Shown here: positions 48,804 through 61,045 of the stretch, one piece after another
Position numbering within the stretch: position 1 is the stretch's first letter
Layout of the letters: every line of letters begins with the position of its first letter
From: Guadua angustifolia
Taxonomy: Eukaryota > Streptophyta > Magnoliopsida > Poales > Poaceae
Length of the DNA stretch: 64,000 bases
Direction: 5' to 3'
NCBI GenBank assembly: GCA_036346375.1
Contig: CM070517.1
Span: forward strand, 45,852,200 to 45,916,199
The notes under the pieces: generated by a model
Seen by the model: the letters and a program-made list of their open reading frames with translations, nothing else
What the model was told of the DNA's origin: nothing
Databases searched by the model: none
Program-made: the position numbers and the translations under genes

Positions 48804-51800
48804 TCATTGTGACATTGCCAGGTCCCAGAAGCCCACGACTACTCTACCAACATGTCTAAAAAGACACTGCAAAAAATGTAGAGCACACCTATACTAGTGT
48901 AGTAGTGTGTACTATCATAGTAAGGAATTAATGAAGAAATGTAGTACAATGTATTTTGCAACATTTTCCCGAGGTACCTGTTTCAGATATGCACCGTTTT
49001 CTGCTTTCTTTAATGCTGATTTGCACTAGAGAGTAGGGAGTACTGTACTTTGATCTTGATTGCATCTTTTCCTACTGGCACCAGTGAGATGAGCATGTGC
49101 CATGTTCTTGTGTGGTGAGGTACTGAGAGCCTGAGAGGAGCATAATTGCTCAAACTAGCCATGCAATGCCAAGGGAGATCTATTAACATCCCCTAGCCTA
49201 GTGATCTAGCTAGAGATGTAGATGTAATAGAATATCAATTCAAATGCCTTATCACTAACTACCAACTAGCTTTGACATAACATTCCTTGCATTACATCCT
49301 AATACTTCAATGATAACTCTAGGATCTTGTTTTCTTTAATTTTAACAAGAAACAATAGGCCACCTACCTCTCATCCAAGGAGACAATCAGACAAAACAAC
49401 ATCTTAACAAATGCATCAGAAGTGTAGGGCAATTGTATAGCTGCAGATGCGATGGCATTGCAATGGCTACATGTGAATGTAAAATGTCAGCTCATAGCCT
49501 CATACATTAATACTAATTGGAACAACATCAAATGCCCAATCAGTGGCTAAGATGGAAGTCTATACATTCTTCATTAGGTTCTATAGGATCAATCGCTATT
49601 GCAAGAATTACTATAAAATAATGAAAAGTTTCTGCCGTAGGCAGAAGTACTGGTGCTAATAGGTAATGCATAGTTACAGCTTTTTGACTATTCACAAGTT
49701 TCTTGAACTTTTTGGTACGGAGTCACGAGCTACATCATAGGACAATAGAATGTTTAACACTACTGCAACAGTCCATTGCCCTGTCACTGTTAACTTGCTT
49801 GTACTGATATTATTCATCGTATTAAGAATGTTCTTACATTTCTATGTGAGTAATTAGCCCTTCTAATTATCAAGTAATAAAATATACCAAATATGTATCA
49901 GTAAAAGCATTGAGGACATGTGCAAGAACCACAATTAATTGTGTGCTGGTTGCAACGTTAATTTGCCCCCTCACACATATATATTCACCAAAAGCCAGAT
50001 AGGACCACATCGTCAGCTCTGCTTGTCCCTGTGATGTCTAATGGGAAGCAGCCATACTACCAGTATCATTCAGAGGCTCTCAGGCTCATGACATCACACA
50101 TTTCTCTTCAGGGCCCCACATTTCCATTACTTATATGCCATGGTCATGCCAAAGCAGCTTGGCTCAGCACAACTGATTGGTATCTTTTCTTGGCATTTCT
50201 GCAACAATAAAGGAATCCACCAAGAGCATGTGGTTGCATCAGAGCAGCAATAGTTACTAATAAAAAGGGCAATCTTTTTGAGCAGCAGGATATGTTGTTG
50301 ATGTAGTCATGTAGTAGAGAGTTTGTCACTTTTCTAGTCTCATGTTTGATCTTTTTTAATAAATCTGGAGTTTGCAATTACGTTTGAATATTTTTTAAAA
50401 AAAACACCACAGAGCTATAAAAAGTGACGATTTCACCGGTGGGAGCCTATCAAGGATAAATGACATCCATGGTCCTTGCTCACCCAAGGACTCACTGGAG
50501 TGGGCAGCCACGAACACTTGTTGAGATCCACACAGAACACAAGAAGTGACACCATCCTGCAAGAGTTCTGCTCCTGATTGAGCCCCATTCAGTTCTCCCT
50601 TGGCATTGGCCAGCATAGGAGCAGAGACATGGCATCTTATGATATGTAGTACATGTGTGTCCACTGATGTTAAGGCTCATAGTTGCACCAATGTTGATGC
50701 AACAGTAGTAGTACCTCACTGTTGCATCCTTTGGTTACTCTTGTTAAGGCTACATCATTTCCTTGAATAATTCTCTCAAACAGTGCATGCATATGGGCAA
50801 CCATGACACAGGATATTCTCTAGTATTCATCATCTCCATGCCTGTTACATATGGCCATCTTATTTGGACATTGGAGATAGATGTAGTGAACAAAATTTCC
50901 ACCAATGTTCATCTACATGCCTAGTTTGTTTATCTGTCTTTGGGGGGGACCCAATCTCCAACCTTTAGGTGGATTGGGTTTGTGGATTAGCTGTCTACGT
51001 GTCAGAGCCACGCGGCTAGACACGAGCCTTACACTACATGCAAATGTTAAGAATGGAGAGGACTGCATCTGCATGCATGCTTGCTCTTGAGACAATGTTC
51101 ACTGTTCATGCATGATGAGAAGTATGCAATAATTTCTGCCCTGAAGCAAGAAATGTGCATTTGGCCTCATATTAGATCAGATCATGCAGTACTGCAGCTG
51201 TTGGTGACTTGGTGGTCCATGGCAGGATTGGTCTACACATGGATTCCTCCTCATAGGCCTCATAGGAAGCAGCAACCAGTAATTGGTTTAGTAGATGGAA
51301 GGGGTGATGCATTTGAATATTTGGGCGATTGATAGTACTCACTCACCTTGGTAATTGGAACCAATGTGATTGTGATGTAAGCTTACCTAATGATGGGATT
51401 TAACTAAGACAAAGTGAATAATTAACTGAGTAAAAGATTACTATTGAAATCTGCAAATAGATACGGGTAATCGAGGATGGATTCCCTAGATCGACGAGGA
51501 TAATGCATGTTTAATCCTGCCATTTTCTCTATTATATTACACTCGAAGTATGTCATGACATATCAACTTGTAGAATTAAGTGAAATAGTTCGTATCTGTT
51601 TCTGTTTCTTCTTTGGCATATCATTGGACGAAGGAAGAAATGAATGGAAAAGTGGTACAAAGCTGAAAATAAATGTTTTTTACTTTCTTCTCATAAAATG
51701 GGAAGGGTATGCCTACTTTTCCAGAGAGAATACCAAGCAAATATTATACACTCAACACACATCATCCATGCACACACATACACGTCTCCTATACACGCTA

Positions 51801-52308
51801 AAAATTTATTAGAGGCACTAAGGCCTCACAGAGCGTGGGCACGAAGCTTTCATACTAAACGCACAAGTGTTTGTACTTCTAAAATCGAACCCGCATGCCT
51901 AGCCATCTATGCTTATTTGTAACTGTTTCATACCACAATTACTACTTTTGTTATTGAAGAACAAGAAAGGCATCATTTGTAAAGTAGGGAAAAAATATGA
52001 TGGAAGAAAAATCCAGAAATGAAAAAACTGAAGCTAGTGAGTCCTTGAAGTACTGTTAAGAAATCCTAATAAAAGGTCTCGTTGTTTAAAAGTTTGAGAT
52101 GACTAGATAAGTGACCACAGTAATAACTAGATTAGTGACCACAGTAAGGGTCTATCTAGAACGTAGAAATTTGCATAATTTCACATAAATTAGTTCTAAA
52201 CAAGGCCTAAACCTTGTGAATCCTAATGCGTTGGAGGTGGGCACAATGCAATGTTGGTCTGATTCAGCCTAGATTGTTATATACTGCACCACTATTTTCA
52301 ACGTATAG
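48804..52308. other. Intergenic stretch, no supported gene
   Basis: Mostly AT-rich. On minus, two overlapping frames at 50395–50664 and 50492–50719 and a 77-codon frame at 50144–50377 have no recognised domain. Plus frames at 51507–51922 are likewise unassigned. I cannot exclude an unrecognised small gene around 50.1–50.7 kb. Confidence 0.4.
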
Positions 52309-52311
52309 TAA

Positions 52312-52541
52312 AGGCCTATTTGGCAGAGCTTCATATCCCAGCTCCACCTGAGATCTGAAACTTGTAAGCTAAAATAAAGTGAATTAAATTTATATTTTAG
52401 TCTAAAATGTAAACAAGACGACCTATCTAAATACTCTTAATGTACCAACAGTTCCAGCTCCACGGATGTGGTGGAGTTAGGAATACTCAGCTCCATCAAA
52501 TCTACGGATCTGATAAAGTTGGAGCTGTACCAAACACACCC
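52312..52541. mobile_element. Tourist-type MITE (PIF/Harbinger), 230 bp
   Basis: Ends AGGCCTATTTGGCAGAGCTTC and the inverted GAGCTGTACCAAACACACCC; TAA at 52309–52311 and 52542–52544. Interior repeats 'agctccac' in both orientations. Confidence 0.75.
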
Positions 52542-52544
52542 TAA

Positions 52545-53787
52545 GTATGCATGTTGGTGCAAAGATCAGAGAGACACCACAGAAAGCTTCAGAAATTTTG
52601 TTTTGGCAAGGAATGCAATTCTTTGATGCAGACCAATATTCGTCATTTTTCATATGGATTGCAAGATAGTTCTCATAACTCAAGAAAGCGAGTCAAAATC
52701 GACAACCTTGACATATTCCGTGTGGTGTGACCATCTGCATATTTACCAGTATCCAGTAAAATTCTGCTAACTTCTAGTACAGAATACAGAGTTTTTTGAG
52801 GCTGATGTTACTCACTACTCACAACTCAACAAGACCGAAGAAGGCAGATTGTTATGTGACCTAAGTAAGTTTCTAGAAATACTTTAAAAAACACCTACAG
52901 TGAAGTAGTGTAGTGGTACTATTAATATACTGGCAGTTATGTGTGAACATTTCTGGGGTTGTGTGAGAGAATGAGAGTGAGGTCATCATAGATAATAGTA
53001 CTGGGGGGCAATACTGCATACTGCATGTACATACATCGGAGTAATCACACCTCAGCTGTCAGTGGACTATCTGTCGGCAATCTTCCCGAGTCACCTCACT
53101 GTGTTGATGCCCCCTGACTGTTAGAAAAGCTTGGAGGTCGAGGATTTAGAGAACGACGAGATAGTAAGGGGTTTGCGCATGGGCAAACTTTGACGAGGAG
53201 GAAAAAAATGGTTCACATAACAGTTCAAGCAAAGTAGCTTAACCTTGCCTTATTTCATTGTTGTCAAGAAGATGAACTGACAGCTGTTTACATATATTAT
53301 AACATTGACATCCTCATGTACTAACCAAACATAGGTTTCGCTCCTCTTATGATTAAACCTTAGGTGTTAGTTATCTGTTAATTGTCGGATGTCTTTTCTT
53401 GCCTATCCCCTGTTGTGCTGCTTTTGTTCATAGGAGATGGTCTTTTTATCTGCTGTATTTTTTGATATTAGCTTTCTAAGAGCTTCCTTTCAAGCCATCC
53501 CTATGTCCAACGATTATTTGTACTTTATTTCCTTCTTTAATACATGACAGAGCTCTTGCCGTTTTCCTTTTTTAAAAAAATTAACATCCTCATGTATCAA
53601 GCAGTTATTCTCGTGTACAACACAGAGCAGTGAAAATGCAGACTACTTAAGCTAGATATACCAGGTATGTGAAGTCCAAACTGAATCAAGAAATGGTAAA
53701 GATGGTGACAAGTGACAACAAATCGTGACATCTGACGAAGCCAGTAGCATATCATGGTCCTGCCATGGCGATGATGCAACGGTGAGT
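52545..53787. other. Intergenic stretch and 3' flank of the GME gene
   Basis: No gene seen up to about 53500. The part nearest 53787 should include the 3' untranslated region of the minus-strand GME gene; AATAAA on minus occurs near 53524–53529 as a candidate polyadenylation signal. Confidence 0.45.
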
Positions 53788-56700
53788 TTACTCCTTGCCA
53801 TCTGCGGCGCGAAGGGAGCCGAGCTGAACTGGCGATTGCGTCTGCACGACCTTGGATGATCCGTAGACCGACAAGTCGACACCCTCGGCTTTCTCCTTCT
53901 CGAGCTGCTCCTTGATCCATAAGTATGTGATCCTCAGCCCATCCTGCAGGCAGAATTCAGTTTTTGATGAGTAATTCAGCACATGTGACTGAATTGGGGG
54001 CTGAACAGATAGCTGCCTGAAATTTCGAAGAGTACCTTCAGCCTCATGGTTGGAGCCCAGCCAAGCTTCTCCTTGATGAGCGTATTGTCGGAGTTACGCC
54101 CACGGACACCCTCTGGTCCGGGGATGTGGTGGATGGGCAGCTGCCTGTTGTCAAAGCTAAGAACTATCTCCGCCATCTCATTCATGCTCACCATTTCGTC
54201 ACTTCCAATGTTTACAGGCTCACGGAAATCAGACTTTGTTAACCTGAAGGCATTTGACAAACTTAAATTTTAGCTGACTATAAAAATAACTTTATACAAA
54301 TTGTTCCACTCAAACACAAGCTGTTCGCATTAGTAAGATTATTTCCTTTTTCACCTGAAAGGTCAACTTGCACTTACATCTGAGCAAAAGAGAATTCAAC
54401 GGAACGTACGAAAGCTTTTATAGATAATGTATGCTAACTAGTGCAAAATAATGCAATGATGGGAACAAGATCTATTAGCTTACTATGATTATCTCATCTT
54501 TTTATATTATATGATATGTTGTGCTGTTATTCAACTCCAATCTCTGATCTCTGATGTTCAAGCAGAGACAAAGGTGATGACAGCACTGAATTTTTGAGCT
54601 TTGGAAGATGCTTGAAGCAGATACATGGTGCCAAGGATAATTATGAAAAGCTCAAGAACAAAAGGCTAGATTTACCTTTCTTTCTTTTTTTCTCAACTAA
54701 CTAAGGTGCCAAGGCAATATATACACTAATCTATGCAACGGCACAGAATTTGAAATACTACGTTGTGAGTTTCCTAAAAAGCAAATTGAATCACTGCACT
54801 GCCTGTCTGTTACCTGTTGGCCCTATGTGCAGGGGCATCGGTTCAGTTTGTCATACAAGACAAATTACTTGTTGGGCCATCACAATCAATTAACAAATTT
54901 AGGCAAAAAAAAAAGAAGATGTTTCTCAAACTGTAAAATATGGTTCACCAAATCAATATTTTATCAACTTCAAAAGTCTCTGGAAAGCTCAGCATTAAAG
55001 ACAATTAATGCTTCTGTTGGAACAAAGGATGTAAAGTTCCAAATATCATCTCAGTATAAACTGTCAACACTAGCAAGAGCAGATAGATGCAAAATTTATT
55101 TGATGTTAATCTAAGATATAGAAATGTGGTATTGGATTGTACATAGCATAAGTAAGATGAGAAAAATTTTACCTGAGGACGCCCTCAACACATTCATCAA
55201 TAAATGTGAAGGATCTAGTCTGCAGACCATCTCCCCACATCTCAAAGCGGTCAGTGGAGGTTAGAGCCTTTCTGCAGAAAGCAGCAGGAGCCTTCTCTCT
55301 TCCACCTATATAGTCAATTAGTTATAAAAACTCGACAGTTAGGAACACACACAGAACAGCACCAAAATATTACTAGTTGCCCGATATTTAACTTACCTTT
55401 CCATGTTCCAAAGGGACCATAAATATTGTGAAAGCGACCGACCCTGCACTCAATGCCAAAGTCCTTTGTGTAGTGCTTGCATAGTTCCTCAGTAGCAAGT
55501 TTTTCCAAGCCATAGGCATCTTGAGGCTAAAGATTGCATCACTCAAATTAGTACTATTTTATCATAATAACTAATCTATCAATTCACACAGAAACATATA
55601 TCAGTGTGAAAGTTTAGAAACCTCTGCAGGCCAAGCATCTGACTCCTTCAAGCTAACTACGGTGTCCAACTGCTTAAATTCAGGGTAGATACAAGCACTT
55701 GAGGCATAAAAGAATCTGCAAGGAAAAATTGACCAAAATGATAACATAGTTCTTCTCTCGGCAGTAATTTGGTAAGTTTTTACAGTTATTGCAGAATTCC
55801 TAAAATTTAATACCTAATTTTGTAGACAAACCCCGAAAGACAAAAAAGGGCACAGATTTGAGATAACATTTGAAAGATTTTAATATGTTATCTACCATAC
55901 GAAAGCACATGACCCCTAGATGGTTACCGAAAAAAGCGACTCACTATCCCCCAGATGGCAAACATGCACACATACATGCAGGCACACTCCCTTTGCATCA
56001 TCAATTCATCGCTAGTGGAAAAGCCCGGTCAATTTATGCTTCCCCTATTCAAGCCAATCCGAGCCTTTTATGTCAATGCACATAAATTTGCTATGTGGCT
56101 CGCACACACTGCATATCGATACTTTCCCACACTCTCTTAGTGTCATCAATTCATCGCCTAGTGGAAAGCCCCCAATAAACACTTTCCCTATACAGGCCAA
56201 TCCAAGCTTTTCACATCAGCATATATTAATTTGTTACGGGGTGCACATGCCCATATAGCAATTGTAATACTTTTTCATAATGATAATTAATGTGGAACAT
56301 TAACTACTCCAAAGTTACAAATTCAACAAAACGCTTGTCGATATATCCCCTTCACAGATCAAAGCAAATAAGTAGACGTACTGCTGTCCAATACTTAGTA
56401 TATGTGGTGACAGATTTGCCATTGCAGACCTAAACAGACCTTAGCATCTTATAGCTTCTCTATGTAAAAAAACTCGAGGTATACAGAGCCACCATCAGGT
56501 GGAGAATTACCTTTTAACGCCATTGATTCTAGCTGCTTCAAGCATGTTAAAACTGATCATAGTGTTGTTGTACATGATCACAGAGTGGTTGGACTGGATG
56601 AAGCCCATCCCTCCCATATCAGCTGCAAGGTTGAAAACATGGTCAACCCCAGTGGTCACCTTGAGGCAGTTGTCCATCACCCTCAGATCAACGAGGTGAA

Positions 56701-56905
56701 ACTCATGGCAGAACATCTCCTCAGTCATGTGCTCGTTCTTCTTCCAGTCCGAGGCGATAATGTAGTGCCCCTCGCTCTTCAGGCGCCTAGCAATGTGGGA
56801 GGCAATGAACCCACCAGCTCCCGTAATCGAGATCCGCAGCTTCTCAAATGGCCAGTACGGCTCCTTTTCCAGCTCTGCGTACGTGTACTCCTTGTTGAGT
56901 GCCAT
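53788..56905 (-). CDS. GME: GDP-mannose 3,5-epimerase (6 coding exons)
   Basis: Coding exons 56511–56905, 55622–55715, 55397–55526, 55173–55305, 54036–54243 and 53788–53943 join in frame to 371 residues, all with GT–AG borders. The enzyme converts GDP-D-mannose to GDP-L-galactose in the plant ascorbate and cell-wall sugar pathway, and is cytosolic. It is an extended-SDR fold: GAGGFIASH at 29–37 binds NAD. Active-site residues known from Arabidopsis GME are all present at the shifted positions expected here: S138 and C140 (ASSACIYPEF), Y168 and K172 (YGLEK), K211 and R300. No residue is missing and no frameshift is seen, so it should be functional. From memory, rice GME-2 also has 371 residues, which suggests that orthologue (inference). 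There is no targeting peptide. The base pair before ATG follows a TGCAG acceptor, so a 5'-UTR intron is likely. Confidence 0.96.
55985..56275. repeat. Imperfect ~144-bp duplication in GME intron 1
   Basis: 'catcaattcatcgctagtgg' near 56001 and its variant near 56145 start two similar blocks that both continue with 'aagccaatcc(g/a)agc' and a 'cataaattt'-like stretch. It lies wholly in the first coding-region intron (55716–56510). Confidence 0.7.
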
Positions 56906-57479
56906 TCTGCACTAACACAAGTTCAAGCTTTAAGACAACTAGAGATGATTATAACCTCTTGGAGCAAACAACCAATTAACTATAACAACCCAATGATCTA
57001 GCCATGGTAAACAGTTCAACTTTTGCAATCATGAACTTGGTACATAACCACAAAGAATAATATAATTTGACCACATCTGTTCAAGAAAATAACAGAGCTA
57101 TTACATATAGTGATAGACTAAACAAAACTGAGTATTTGTCATGCATCTTTGCGAGAGGAGAAAGAAAGCAACAGCAAACCATGAATGAAAAAGCAATGGT
57201 AACAGGCCTATCGTAGTCCATACTAACCCAATTAGCATATTGCACCAAGCTCAGAGCTCATTATTCCTTGTATAAGATAGAGAATATATTTAACCATAGC
57301 AAGAAACCATCATGTGCAGTTTCCCTTCTTCCAGGGAGGGACATCAAATGGCAGCGGCGGACCTAACGTGGGTCGTGGGGATGGGGGTTCGGTTGAACCC
57401 CAAAAAATTTAGGAAAATAAACTGCTACTAGCACTCCACCACGGAGCAAACAAATCCGCAACAAACTCCATGGACTGAC

Positions 57480-57760
57480 CTATCCATCCCAGAAAGAAAG
57501 ATCTGGATGAGATTGCTGACAGCAAAGAAAGGATCCCCAGGAGAAAGCTCACTCTTAGAACAACAATCGAAGCTAGAGCTTCCTTGCCAGCGAAAGTAGA
57601 GATCAATCCACGCCCGGATGGATCTTCACTCCACGCCAGTCGGTAGAGCGGAGGAGGATGCCTACGAGATAGGAAGTTGTTCGCTTCGAGGTTTGAGAAA
57701 CGGGGAGCAATAGCCACGACGAAATCCGGAGAAGAGGATCGGCTAGAAGTAGACCTGATC
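57480..57760 (-). other. Probable non-coding first exon of GME
   Basis: An acceptor TGCAG ends one base before the GME start codon, so an upstream exon is needed. On minus, GGATAG|GTCAGT at 57480/57479 is a good donor after a GC-moderate stretch. The exon's upstream limit is unknown. This would make a ~573-bp leader intron (56907–57479). Confidence 0.4.
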
Positions 57761-58814
57761 AAACGTCGGGGACGGGCCGGGCCGGGCCAGGCTCGGCTCA
57801 AATAGCCCGAACGTACAATGTCAGGTCCAAGCCCGGTAAGTGTAAGCAAGCCTAAAACTCAGCCCGATCAGACCGTGGTGAAGACTCGCAGTGGATAAAA
57901 AGAAAACAAAATTCGAAATATAAGCTTTTCTTAATAAATTAGCACATGAAGCAATGTAATATGGAGTCAGAGATATTTTTTATTTTTGCAAAATTATCGA
58001 TCCAAGAGTCAAAACATATCTAGATTTTCTCACTACTCTTCGACATGTATGATAGGTTTGTTGGATCTAACTTATTGCTCGCAATTTCTTTCTTCAAAAG
58101 GCTAAATACATGTGGTGGTCGTTGGGTTGGATGTATGTTAGGTGATAATGCAGGTATGAATCATCAAGTAGAACAAAAAATTAAAGCAAGTAGAGCAAGA
58201 GTCACTTAATTGACCCTCCTGTTTATCTTATTTACTAGTAGTCTATCTAAATAGCAAATATGCAGAGGATCTAGCAACTCAGCACCATGGGAGCGTGAGG
58301 AGCAGGATGACCTAGGGAAGCTACAGCGCAAGGTGAGGATAGGGAGGGAGGAGATGGAGAGGGCACGAGGAGAAGCAATAGGGAATTGCCGCTGGAGGTG
58401 AGGTAGGATATTAAGGACCATCTAGAGGAGATGGGGACTAAGGCTAGGATGAAGTGAAACGTTTATATATGACGGTTGCAGTAAGGATTAGAGGCTTGCA
58501 GCTGAGCATGAGTGCTTGCATCAAGTCGACTCGGTCTTGCCATTCCAATCTTATTCTTTTTTGTAATCGAGAATTTGTGTGCTTTTATCCTTTGTTCTTG
58601 CCATCATCAAGCGAGGCATTGCAGGCAATGGTTAAAATTGAGGATTTAGCGTTTCTGAGTTAATGAAAAGGAAAAATATGTGAAGAAAGTATGATTAGCA
58701 ATTAAAAAAAGAGTTGGAATAACTTGGCGTTGGAGGATAAGTTGAAACAAATGCATGCACCAACACACAAGGATATATGACCTGTCTTTTGTTAGTGACA
58801 AACAGTCATTGTAG
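57761..58814. other. Upstream flank of GME
   Basis: 57765–57890 contains 'gggccgggccgggcc' and 'agcccgaa' phrases like the subterminal sequence of some grass hAT elements; it is probably a fragment. Beyond that AT-rich, with short frames only. Confidence 0.4.
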
Positions 58815-61045
58815 TTGGAAATTGTGGTTGCAGGTCCACAATGCACTGCTCCACTCTAAAGGCTTAGCCATATATATTCCTAAATAAAGTAATCAACATA
58901 GTGATATTAAAAAAAGTAATTAGCATAGTATTTTGCGCAGTTATCTTTTAGGTTTGTATTGTGTGTGATCATATCGAGTTGATAGTATAGCATCGCTATA
59001 ATTTTTGTGAGAAGTGCAAATCATTCAAAATCTATGTGAATTTTATGAAAAAAACAGTATAATTTCTATCAAACCCTTATCAAAACACTTGTTCCAAACA
59101 GATTTCTAGTCCATGACTATTCATATATAGTAGGAGTACATCTTGTCTCCTATTTTAAAAACGTATTTGACTATATGTGATCATATGGAGATTGATCTTT
59201 CTAAAATCTAGATAGTTTCATAGAAATATCTAGATAATTTAGATATTTTATTTGAAGGAATTTAATGATGCCAATTGTCATGAATATAGTTATCATAAGA
59301 ATTTATAAATAGTTCTTTGAATAAAAATACACATCATTTGTAAGAGTTGATTTTGGTTTGTAAATATTTATATTTTATTTTTGAAGCAATATGGTCGACA
59401 AAATATTCATGTTAATTGTTTTTCAAAGCAATATGTACTAATTCATTTTCTATATGTGTAAAAAATATCATTTAATATACTAACATATAAAATAAGAATA
59501 GAGAATAAAGTTAAAATTAATATCTATTTAAGAACAAAATGCACCCTTCATTGTCACTTGAAATTGTAATAGTTTTATTCTAAAAAACTTTTAATTTTTT
59601 TTATCACCAAACAAAGTGTTAATATTAGCTTATTGCTTCAAACGAACACCCATTCATAAAATCCTAAATCTGCTACTATCAAATGGACCCCTGTTTCATT
59701 CCATCACCCCAAAAAGCATGAACCTTTTATGGAACCACGAATCCATTATGTACTCCATTATGGTGGTACAAAGTAACACTAACTCTATGAATTCAATAAA
59801 TTGCTAGAGATTGTTCGTCTTCGTTAGAATGCCGCACAATTGGATTCTAAAGCTCATCTTTTTCTCCAATTTATTTGGGTTTAACTAAAAAAATGTATGC
59901 TTTGAATTCAGAAAATCACTAAATACAGTATTATTATGTGTTTGGATTCCAACTATTAGCCTAATATGCTACATTTCCAAAAGAGCAAATGAACAAATCC
60001 TAACTCGTGCTCTTATTATATTATCCAGTCTGTTGTTTTCATCTCTATCTGTGCCACCTATGACTTTCTCTAGTTTAAAAGTCGAATTCTAAACAAAAAA
60101 TGATTTTTAATTATATATTTTTTTTTAAAACCACAAGTCTACACATATCTAAAGCCAAAAGCGATGGAAGGGATGTTTATTAGCTTATGAAGGGTTGGTT
60201 TTAGAATAGTACCACTGAAATTAAGATACAATTACTCACTTCTACCATATATAAATACGGCCTGATTTTGAGTCAAGTACCTAAACAAAAAGGTCTATTG
60301 TGCATCTTTTTTTTTGTTAGCGATAGGCATAAAATATTTTTCTTGTACAATATTCGTATACCATTTATATTTCTTCAAACAGGAATAATCTTTTTTCTGC
60401 ATGAGATAATAGCACTATCCCGTACATTGTTGTGCCTGTGGCCACTGAAGTCAAGACAATGAGCTCGATGGTCACTTGTTTGGGAGGCTCACTGATTTTA
60501 ATGAAAACATAGTTTATCGAGCTTCTTGTATCTCTTTTTTTTTTTTTATAAATCTAGTTTTCCTTCGTATGCTTCTGTAAATGTGGTTGCTCTTCCACCA
60601 CGGAAGGCATGTTATACGACACCTGTCCCTCGCCGCATCTAAGGAGCGTGGAAGCTAGTTGGAACCATGATAGGGCAAGTGAGTGTAGGAGTGAGCCGTC
60701 GTAGCCACTTTGGGTAGCACGGAAGGCATCCTGCTATAATGGGCCACACTGTTCAAGCTTCGTCAGAGACAAATGTCGACTCATCGAGCCTTCGGCATGG
60801 GCGGGGGGGGCAAATTTGCAAATACATATTCAGAGGCTATATTTGCAAAAAATATATGAGGCTAGATACACAATGATTTCAATTTAGACAATATTATTGT
60901 GCTAGATTTTCAAAAAAAATATAGGTGGCTAGATAAGCGGCGATTTCGATTTTCCTGATACCGAGTACAATTCATGCTATGAACAACTGAAAATTATGTA
61001 TGTCTGGTAAAGATCTCACTTGATGCGTGCAATGCGCTGTAGATG
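58815..61045. repeat. 2.2-kb direct tandem duplication, copy 1
   Basis: Starts TTGGAAATTGTGGTTGCAGG and runs to ATGCGCTGTAGATG. The whole 2231 bp is repeated directly afterwards at 61046–63261. It contains no gene; near 60268–60462 a 64-codon frame exists in both copies but with no domain. The right part (60790–60960) is GC-rich, then AT-rich with 'gaggctagatacacaatg'. Confidence 0.93.

Noticed and set aside
50144..50719. Small minus-strand gene near 50.4 kb
   Set aside because: Frames of 75–89 codons overlap in different phases, with no recognised domain or supporting splice sites; kept only as a possibility in the intergenic entry.
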